A DNA stretch of 18,132 nucleotides from Planctomycetota bacterium (GTDB lineage Bacteria; Planctomycetota; SBBH01; JACQRN01). The stretch lies in the NCBI GenBank assembly GCA_016206515.1, contig JACQRN010000179.1, forward strand, positions 1 through 18,132, in the 5' to 3' direction. Positions within the stretch are counted from its first letter, which is position 1. Each line of letters starts with the position of its first letter. The position numbers and the translations under genes were made by a program. The notes under the pieces are model-generated. The model had not been told where the DNA came from and made no database searches. It was given only the letters and a program-made list of their open reading frames with translations. Of this stretch, positions 12,758-18,132 are shown piece by piece.

Positions 12758-14919
12758 TCTTCGTGGCCATCCCCACTCTGGTGACGCCGCAGGAAGAGGA
12801 GCGGAACCCGCGAGGCGGAGACCCGGAGGCGGAAGGTTCCGAGGTCCATGAACTTCCGGAGACCGTTGTGGTCTCGGAACGCGCGACTCCCTCGGCGGGA
12901 ACAATCCGATCGGTGCGGGCCAACGGCGCCCTGGTTAGCGAGGGACGGACTGCGGGGGAAATGGTCCGGCACCTGCCGTCCGTCATGACGGGTGGCCCCC
13001 CAGGTGAGAATCGGGACGTCCGCTTGCGCGGCATGGACAAGGAGTTCTCGCAGATCCTCGTCGATGGACATCCCTTTCCTGATGGCGGGCAGAAACGGGA
13101 GATCAAGCTCGACCGGTTCCCGATGGATCTGGTTGAGCGGATAGATCTCATTCGTAATCCATCCGCCGAATTCGGCGGTCATGGAATCGCCGGCACGGTG
13201 AACATCATCCTTCGAAGACCTCCCGAGGGGCCCGAGTTCCGGGCCAGAACGCTCTACGGCCCGGACTCGCAACGAAATCTCTTTTTCTCCGCCGGTACGT
13301 CCTGGGGACCCTGGGGACTTCTGACATCCTTCAGCCAGTTGCTGGAACAACCCCAGAAGGACAAACGCGAGAATCAGCGAGTCTACCTGGCGAACGACTC
13401 GGTCAAGGAATCCAGGGGCATCGTGGAAAGGGAGCAGTCGAGGAGTGCCTCGAACACGGGGACTGCTGCCATCGACTACTGGATCGATGCGGAGACGCGT
13501 CTGCACGGGAGGGTCGTGGCGCTGGCGTACGACGAGAGCAAGGACAAGGATCGTACGGATCGGAGGTACAACGCGTCTGGGGTGCTGACGCAGACGGATG
13601 TCACGCGCGAACGGGAGATCAAGAATGAGGATGCAACCGACTGGCTCCTGGGTGTCGAACGGCGGACGGGGGAGGCCGACCGGCTCGCCTTCTCCCTGGG
13701 GTACGCCGAGGGGGAGGAGTCCAAGGACAAGGGGACGGAACTGGTGCGAAATGGGGTGTTCAACAACAGGACGCGGGAATTCGAGCGGAAGCCGGAGTAC
13801 CTGTTCAACGCCCAGTTCGACTGGGCTGCCGAACATGACGGAGGCCTCGATGGTGTCTTCAAGACCGGTCTCCTGTTTGACGTGCGGGACCGGAGCCAGC
13901 GGAGACGGACCTTTAGCACGAATGCGGCTGGACTCGAGACCAACACGACAAAGTCCGTGAATCAGTACGACCTGCGCGAGCGGATCCACGCCTGGTACCT
14001 CCTCGATGAGTGGGAGGCCATTCCGGATACGCTCTTTCTGTCTCCTGGCGTTCGCGTCGAGTGGACGGATCTTCGATCATTCTCCGGATCGGGCGGGTCG
14101 GACAGGAACCGGTTCGAGGATACCATGCCTTCCGCGCATCTCCTCTGGCACTCCACCGCGCAGCTTGACGTTGAAGCCTCCTGTCGGCGGTCGTTGCAGC
14201 GGCCGCAGTTCGATCATGTGGTGCCGTCCCGGGAAGAGACCGCCACGGAGATCAAGGAGGGGAATCCCGCGCTCTCTCCCGCGCTATCAGAGAACTATGA
14301 GGTCGGGTTCACCCACCGCCTTGCCGGATTCCGGTGGGGAGCGAACACGTTTTACAGGGACATCGACGATCTGATCGCTGAACGGGATGTCGGGAATGAC
14401 CCAACGACTGGCAAGAGAGTTCTGCGGCGGGAAAACGTCGGGCCCGCCCAGGTTCGCGGGATCGAGTTGGAGGCGAGGGCCGGGCCGGAGGCCTGGGGGT
14501 TGACGGCGAACTGGTCGCGTCTGGACTCGGAAACCGAGGACGACCTGTCGGACCAGACGGGAAGCCTCAAGGAGATGCCGAGTTGGACAGGAAATCTGAT
14601 TCTGGACCTTCGTGCGCAGGACAGATGGTGGTTCCAGGCGACCGCGCACATGATCGGGCCGCAGGGAGGGACGGAGTTCACGCGGACCCAGACGACCCGG
14701 AAGACCCGGGAGTCGTACGAGCAGATCGACATGGCCTTTCGCGGACATCTCCCCAAGGGGTGGGCCGTGCTCGTTCGGGCTAACGACGTCTTCGGGGCCA
14801 GCCGCAGGGAGGAGATCGAGTTCAAGCGCAACTTGGCCAATCTGGAGAGGACCGACACGGACCGGGTGGAAGAAGGGCGCGATCCCGGTGTCTGGGTGGG
14901 AGTCGAGTGGAAATACTGA
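12715..14919 (+). CDS. TonB-dependent outer-membrane receptor
   Basis: 734-aa receptor for active uptake across the outer membrane, most likely of an iron chelate. The signal peptide is about residues 1-24 (RRWLLAIPVLIFVAIPTLVTPQ). A Glu-rich stretch is followed by a TonB-box-like ETVVVSE (about 49-55). The plug domain (about 58-165) has VRHLPSVMTGGPPGENRDVRLRGM, QILVDGHPF and VERIDLIRNPSAEFGGHGIAGTVNIIL, all family signatures. The remainder is a 22-strand-type barrel (for example RRSLQRPQFDHVVPSRE, GNPALSPALSENYEVGF), ending in VWVGVEWKY with a terminal aromatic residue. ATG 12715 has TGGAGG about nine bases upstream, inside the zinc-ribbon gene. The substrate cannot be specified; the operon, the palindromes and the PepSY partner favour iron. 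Confidence 0.93.
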   Translation: MQAHRRWLLAIPVLIFVAIPTLVTPQEEERNPRGGDPEAEGSEVHELPETVVVSERATPSAGTIRSVRANGALVSEGRTAGEMVRHLPSVMTGGPPGENRDVRLRGMDKEFSQILVDGHPFPDGGQKREIKLDRFPMDLVERIDLIRNPSAEFGGHGIAGTVNIILRRPPEGPEFRARTLYGPDSQRNLFFSAGTSWGPWGLLTSFSQLLEQPQKDKRENQRVYLANDSVKESRGIVEREQSRSASNTGTAAIDYWIDAETRLHGRVVALAYDESKDKDRTDRRYNASGVLTQTDVTREREIKNEDATDWLLGVERRTGEADRLAFSLGYAEGEESKDKGTELVRNGVFNNRTREFERKPEYLFNAQFDWAAEHDGGLDGVFKTGLLFDVRDRSQRRRTFSTNAAGLETNTTKSVNQYDLRERIHAWYLLDEWEAIPDTLFLSPGVRVEWTDLRSFSGSGGSDRNRFEDTMPSAHLLWHSTAQLDVEASCRRSLQRPQFDHVVPSREETATEIKEGNPALSPALSENYEVGFTHRLAGFRWGANTFYRDIDDLIAERDVGNDPTTGKRVLRRENVGPAQVRGIELEARAGPEAWGLTANWSRLDSETEDDLSDQTGSLKEMPSWTGNLILDLRAQDRWWFQATAHMIGPQGGTEFTRTQTTRKTRESYEQIDMAFRGHLPKGWAVLVRANDVFGASRREEIEFKRNLANLERTDTDRVEEGRDPGVWVGVEWKY

Positions 14920-14975
14920 CGGGCGCATTGTCGAGAAGCGCAGGTTCCGACCCGAGACGGGGTCAGGGGGCAACC

Positions 14976-15647
14976 GTGGAGACGCAGAGACGACCGAAGA
15001 ACTGGCTGCTGATTAAGATCCGAAAATGGCACACATGGCTGGGCGTGGCGCTCTCCGCCTTCATCGTCTTGGTCTGCCTCACCGGCGTTTACCTCAATCA
15101 CAGGGGTTGGTTTGAGGGAATGCCCCCTCGGGGTGCCACAGTGCCTCTGCTCTCAACGAACACGGATCCGCGTGATTTGCAGGTCAGTCTGGATCGTGCA
15201 CTGGTGCTCGCCCGGGAACACCTGGGCGACGGTGTGCCGCTCGATCACGTGAATCTCAAGGTTGAGGAGGGTCGGCTTGTGTACAAGATCAAGATGTCCC
15301 CGACCTCCGGTGCCGAACGTGAGATGTTCGTGGATGCACAGACTGGGGCTCTCACCTTCTGGAAGATTGGCGGCTACACGGAAGAGTACGACGACGGAAA
15401 CGGGAAAACAGGATCCGGCGTGCGCTGGGGCAAGCTGATGATGGATCTGCATACGGGGAAGTTCTTTGGTGGTGCCAGCGGGAAGCTGCTGATTGATATC
15501 ACCAGCTTCACCATCCTCGTTCTGACCGTCAGTGGCGTTTATCTCTGGTGGCTCCCCTTGCAACGAAAGCGCCAGTCCCGACGTTCCTCCGAGGGCGCCG
15601 TGAAAGGTGGCCATGTCCAGCATGTGGAGTCCTGCCCGGGGAGTTGA
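14976..15647 (+). CDS. PepSY-domain membrane protein (siderophore-system type)
   Basis: 223 aa from GTG 14976, which has AGGGGG five bases upstream. An in-frame GTG at 14907, overlapping the receptor's end, would add 23 residues without clear conservation. An amphipathic basic start leads to membrane helix 1 (about 17-40, RKWHTWLGVALSAFIVLVCLTGVYLNH), a periplasmic PepSY-like region (about 60-165, AREHLGDGVPLDHVNLKVEEGRLVYKI...FVDAQTGAL) and helix 2 (about 175-197, LIDITSFTILVLTVSGVYLWW). Histidines in or near the helices (WHTW, DLHTGKFF) are typical. Such proteins occur with siderophore receptors and some are linked to reductive iron release in the periplasm; here that role is inferred. It is the last gene of the operon. 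Confidence 0.82.
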   Translation: METQRRPKNWLLIKIRKWHTWLGVALSAFIVLVCLTGVYLNHRGWFEGMPPRGATVPLLSTNTDPRDLQVSLDRALVLAREHLGDGVPLDHVNLKVEEGRLVYKIKMSPTSGAEREMFVDAQTGALTFWKIGGYTEEYDDGNGKTGSGVRWGKLMMDLHTGKFFGGASGKLLIDITSFTILVLTVSGVYLWWLPLQRKRQSRRSSEGAVKGGHVQHVESCPGS

Positions 15648-15787
15648 CGGTACGCCCCGGTAGCTGTGGAGCGGGAATCCGGGCGTCCGTCCGGGAATCG
15701 GCTGCGCATGGCGTCTCGTGCCATCCCACAACAGGGGTAGCCGCGTAAAGATTTTCTAAACTTCCCGCGCATCCCTCGCCCGAAAAC

Positions 15788-16342
15788 TTGGCGCTCTACT
15801 ATGTGGGGAGACTCGTACAGAGGGCGAAGGAGGCAGGGCTTCCGGGCTGGATTTTGCGGGAACCCGCTGAGGTCTACCACCGTAAGGCGCAGGAACACCT
15901 TTCCAGCCACCAACTTGCGGAGTTCCGCCGCTGCCCGCTGCTCCACCGCCGCCGGCAGCTGGGGCTCCTCAAAGACGAGGACCGCCCCGCCTACCAGGTC
16001 GGCCGAGCCGCCCACACGCTGATCCTTGAGGGGCAGGACACCTGCGACCGGGAGTATGCGGTCGGGGGCCCGGTCAACCCGAAGACCGGCGAGGTCTTTG
16101 GCCCTCGCACCAAGGCGTACCGGGACTGGGCCACCGAGCAGACGCGGCAGGTCCTGACGGACGACCAGGCGGCGCTCGTCGTCTGCATGGCCGACAGCGT
16201 CAAGACGCACGAGGTGGCGCGCGGCCTCCTGGCCGCCGGCATCCCCGAGGGGGTCGTCCGCGTCCCGCACTGCGGCGTCCCCTGCCAGATCCGGATGGAC
16301 TGGTTCTTCTATGCATGCCGTTTGACGATATTATCTCGATAG
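15788..16342 (+). pseudogene. Truncated RecE-like PD-(D/E)XK nuclease gene
   Basis: 184 codons from TTG 15788. The sequence has the look of the PD-(D/E)XK nuclease-like (RecE C-terminal, DUF3799) proteins of phages: LREPAEVYHRKAQEHLSSHQLAEFRRCP, AYQVGRAAHTLILEG, and GVPCQIRMDWF, where the aspartate of RMDW would be the first catalytic acid. In the family a strand carrying the D-L-K-type catalytic lysine follows. Here homology stops right after MDWF and the frame runs through FYACRLTILSR into the toxin promoter, ending at TAG 16340-16342. The catalytic core is therefore incomplete and the gene is almost certainly dead. No single-strand annealing protein or other phage gene is near. An 85-bp part of it recurs at 9302-9386. 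Confidence 0.78.
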
Positions 16343-16350
16343 GATATTAT
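16322..16350 (+). promoter_or_regulatory. Promoter and operator of the second higBA operon, predicted leaderless
   Basis: TTGACG (16322-16327), a 17-bp spacer, then TATTAT (16345-16350). The toxin GTG is at 16358, eight bases after the -10 (another GTG at 16356). The geometry is the same as at 9388-9416. A direct repeat GATATTATC occurs at 16327-16335 and 16343-16351, period 16, with the second copy covering the -10; it is the likely HigA binding site. Confidence 0.75.
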
Positions 16351-16357
16351 CTGGCGT

Positions 16358-16642
16358 GTGATCCAGGACTTCGCGGACAAGGACGCGGAGCGGCTGTTTC
16401 GCCGGGAACGGCCCAGGCGACTGCCCGCGGACCTGCATCGTGCGGCCCTGAAGAAGCTGTGGATGCTGGATGCAGCGGTTCGACTGGAGGACCTGCGAAT
16501 GCCCCCCGGGAATCATCTGGAGAAGCTGTCCAAGGATCGCAAGGATCAGTACAGCATCCGCATCCACCGGCAGTGGCGGGTCTGTTTCGTCTGGACGGCG
16601 GGCGGGCCTGACCGGGTGGAGATCGTCGACTACCACGGATAG
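16358..16642 (+). CDS. higB: HigB-family toxin (RelE/ParE superfamily), second module
   Basis: 94-aa toxin with the full HigB pattern: MIQDFADKDAERLFRRER, LPADLHRAALKKLWMLDAAVRLEDLRMPPGNHLEKLSKD, YSIRIHRQWRVCFVWTAGG and RVEIVDYHG. It is closer to the common HigB consensus than the first copy. Expected activity is translation-dependent mRNA cleavage, neutralised by the adjacent HigA. GTG 16358 sits eight bases from the -10 of its promoter with no ribosome site between, so translation is probably leaderless. HigA follows after 11 bases. It lies directly behind a truncated RecE-like gene, as the first module does. Confidence 0.93.
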   Translation: MIQDFADKDAERLFRRERPRRLPADLHRAALKKLWMLDAAVRLEDLRMPPGNHLEKLSKDRKDQYSIRIHRQWRVCFVWTAGGPDRVEIVDYHG

Positions 16643-16653
16643 GGGGTGACGGG

Positions 16654-16956
16654 ATGAACAGGAAGCTGGCGCCGATCCATCCTGGGGAGATCCTGCAGGA
16701 GGAGTTCATCGAGGCGCACGGGATCACGCAGTACCGCGTCGCCAAGGACACGGGAGTCCAGCCGCGCCGGATCAACGAGATCGTCCACGGTCGTCGGGCG
16801 ATCACGGCGGACACTGCGCTGCGCCTGGGGCGCTACTTCGGGACCTCCGCCCAGTTCTGGCTGAATCTGCAGTCCAGGTACGATCTGGAGGTGGAGCGGG
16901 ATCATCTCAAGCGGCGTCTGGAGCGGGAGGTCCGACCGTTGGGGCGGGCGGGGTAG
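16654..16956 (+). CDS. higA: HigA-family antitoxin, XRE-type helix-turn-helix, second module
   Basis: 100-aa antitoxin and autorepressor. It opens with LAPIHPGEILQEEFIEAHG, has a helix-turn-helix at about residues 25-61 (TQYRVAKDTGVQPRRINEIVHGRRAITADTALRLGRYFG), then SAQFWLNLQSRYDLEVERD. A charged tail (HLKRRLEREVRPLGRAG) is longer than in the first HigA. GGGGG lies ahead of ATG 16654 as a ribosome site. It should bind the AT-rich repeats over the promoter at 16322-16350. The similarity to the first HigA is clear but only moderate, which argues for separate acquisition and leaves cross-inhibition between modules open. Confidence 0.93.
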   Translation: MNRKLAPIHPGEILQEEFIEAHGITQYRVAKDTGVQPRRINEIVHGRRAITADTALRLGRYFGTSAQFWLNLQSRYDLEVERDHLKRRLEREVRPLGRAG

Positions 16957-17007
16957 GCGATTTCGAGCGGAGGGCAGCACCCCCTTGCGCCCCTGAGGCG
17001 GCGTTTC

Positions 17008-18132
17008 TCAACGGGTCCAGAGTTCCGACAGTGGAATGGCCAGGATGCGCGCGTCCGAGGTCGGGAGCGTGCTGGCGCCCGCGTACAGGATGATGCCGTG
17101 CTGGAAGTCCCTGCCGCACTGATCGGCCAGGCGGTGTAGGCCCCTGCCGTCCGCCGGGGTCACCGTCGACGAGGCCTTGACCTCCACTCCCCATGTCTTC
17201 CTGCCGCGCGTGACGACCAGATCGACCTCGATCTGGTCCTTATCCCGGTAGTGCCAGAAACGGAGATCCGGATCGGTCCAGGTGGCCTGCGCCATGATCT
17301 GTTGCACGACGAACGATTCGATAAACGGGCCGATCCTATCGCGCCGGTGGAGCCAGTCCTCTCCATGCCATCCGGTAAGGGCAGCGGCCAGTCCGCTGTC
17401 CGCGATGTGCATCTTGGGGGTCTTGATCAGGCGTTTTCCCTCGTTGTGGTGCCATGCCGGCAAGCGCCTGACGAGGAAGAGCCTTTCGAGAATCCCCAGG
17501 TACTGATCGATGGTCTCGCGGCGCATGCCCAGTTCCGTGCCGAGCGAGGAAAGGTTCAGCAGTTGCGCGGTCCGTATCGCGGCCATCTCCAGCAGGCGAG
17601 TCAATTCGTCGGCCTCCCGAACGCGGGCGACGTCCCGCACGTCGCGTTCGACAAGGGTCTGGATGTACTGCCGGTGCCATTGCCGCGCGCGGGAGGCCTC
17701 GCGTACGAGCGGGGGTGGGTAGCCCCCTTGCAGGATCCTGGAGATCAGTTCGCCCGGAGCATCCCCTGTGTCGCTGGAAAGTCGCGGGGCGAGGGTGCCG
17801 CCAAGAAAAGCCCCGAGAAATGCGCCGGGCCGTCTCGCCTTCTCGGATTCCGTCAGCGGATGAAGTCGGACGATCTCGATCCGGCCGGCCAGGGAGTCGC
17901 CGATCTTGGGAAGCAGGAGGAGGTTGGCGGAACCCGTGAGCAGGAACCGGCCCGGCTTGCGATCCCGATCGACGACGATCTTGATTGCGCGGAACAGCTC
18001 GGGGGCGCGTTGCACCTCGTCGATGATTAGGCGACCACCTGAGTATCCTTTCAAAAAACCCTGAGGGTCTAAGCGAGCGGCTGCCAGTACTGTGGCGTCG
18101 TCAAAGGTGACGTATTCTACTCTGTCCAGTTC
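17008..18132 (-). CDS. DUF4143-type AAA ATPase (COG1373), N-terminus outside window
   Basis: 374 residues of a minus-strand gene that is open to the right edge, so the start and the P-loop (Walker A) are missing from view. Counting from the edge, the Walker B motif is RLIIDEVQRAPELF (D38, E39) and a sensor-like FLLTGSANLLLL is at 63-74. A helical middle (VERDVRDVARVREADELTRLLEM) and a winged-helix-like DUF4143 part (SLGTELGMRRETIDQYLGILERLFLVRRLPAW) follow. The C-terminus has D304 (QIEVDLVV) and E317-V-K319 (WGVEVKAS), the arrangement of a PD-(D/E)XK fold. This family is widespread and often lies in variable genome regions; its biological role is not settled. It converges on the second higBA, with 51 bases between stops. 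Confidence 0.9.
   Translation of the reverse strand, partial: ELDRVEYVTFDDATVLAAARLDPQGFLKGYSGGRLIIDEVQRAPELFRAIKIVVDRDRKPGRFLLTGSANLLLLPKIGDSLAGRIEIVRLHPLTESEKARRPGAFLGAFLGGTLAPRLSSDTGDAPGELISRILQGGYPPPLVREASRARQWHRQYIQTLVERDVRDVARVREADELTRLLEMAAIRTAQLLNLSSLGTELGMRRETIDQYLGILERLFLVRRLPAWHHNEGKRLIKTPKMHIADSGLAAALTGWHGEDWLHRRDRIGPFIESFVVQQIMAQATWTDPDLRFWHYRDKDQIEVDLVVTRGRKTWGVEVKASSTVTPADGRGLHRLADQCGRDFQHGIILYAGASTLPTSDARILAIPLSELWTR

Noticed and set aside
15669..15700. CGGGAATC direct repeat (15672, 15692) after the PepSY gene
   Set aside because: It is a short 8-base repeat with no accompanying promoter or gene boundary feature; nothing further supports it.
15788..16342. Functional RecE-type exonuclease
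   Set aside because: The frame stops just after the first catalytic acid; the catalytic lysine strand is missing and the tail is derived from promoter DNA.
16327..16351. GATATTATC pair as the start of a CRISPR or longer tandem array
   Set aside because: There are only two copies, with a seven-base gap, lying over a promoter; an operator is the simpler reading.
9302..16956. Segmental duplication of one higBA unit
   Set aside because: The toxins and antitoxins are too diverged compared with the 93% identical RecE-like fragment, and the fragments end at different positions.
17251..18030. Long plus-strand open frame of 259 codons
   Set aside because: It is antisense to the DUF4143 ATPase, whose motifs are unmistakable; the plus frame has no recognisable domain.

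Overview
The window is high-GC DNA from a Gram-negative bacterium. Outer-membrane proteins with signal peptides, a complete ExbB-ExbD-TonB system and a TonB-dependent receptor all imply a double membrane. No 16S or other phylogenetic marker is present. TPR units of the 'WC...GL..EA...DP...AR..L' type, a FecR/CHASE2-cyclase pair and a RecE-like nuclease remnant with HigBA modules would fit Planctomycetota, Myxococcota or a candidate phylum such as Eisenbacteria. That placement is a guess.

Layout. (1) 33-5783, plus strand: an envelope/signalling cluster with an alginate-export-type outer-membrane protein, an unrecognised secreted protein whose N-terminal coding region contains a 120-bp palindromic repeat, a FecR-domain protein, and a CHASE2 class III adenylate cyclase. 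(2) 5783-5963: a short intergenic region of inverted repeats, including a second member of the same REP-like family. (3) 5964-7924: an FAD-dependent oxidoreductase overlapped by an aldo/keto reductase. Facing them on the minus strand (7921-9198) is a secreted protein in which TPR units bracket an alpha/beta-hydrolase-like domain that seems to lack its nucleophile; the convergent stop codons share CTAG. (4) 9302-10001: an 85-bp scrap of a RecE-like nuclease gene followed by a HigB/HigA module. (5) 10275-10750: a hairpin-rich non-coding stretch ending in a terminator-like hairpin and two TTGAG/CTCAA operator-like palindromes. (6) 10751-15647: a tightly overlapped probable iron-uptake operon, exbB-exbD-tonB-small zinc ribbon-TonB-dependent receptor-PepSY membrane protein. 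(7) 15788-16956: a longer but truncated copy of the same RecE-like gene, again followed directly by a different HigB/HigA module. (8) 17008 to the right edge, minus strand: a DUF4143-type ATPase whose N-terminus lies outside the window.

The strongest unusual signal is the repeated arrangement in (4) and (7). Two diverged HigBA modules each abut a truncated copy of the same RecE-like gene. The truncation falls within a few bases of the toxin's -35 element, and both modules have a TTGAC-17 bp-AT-rich -10 promoter whose predicted transcription start is at, or one base before, the toxin GTG codon. This suggests leaderless mRNAs and a transferable TA cassette that begins at its own promoter. The second most interesting items are the CxC/CPRC zinc-ribbon gene embedded in the TonB operon and the REP-like element inserted in frame ahead of a signal peptide.
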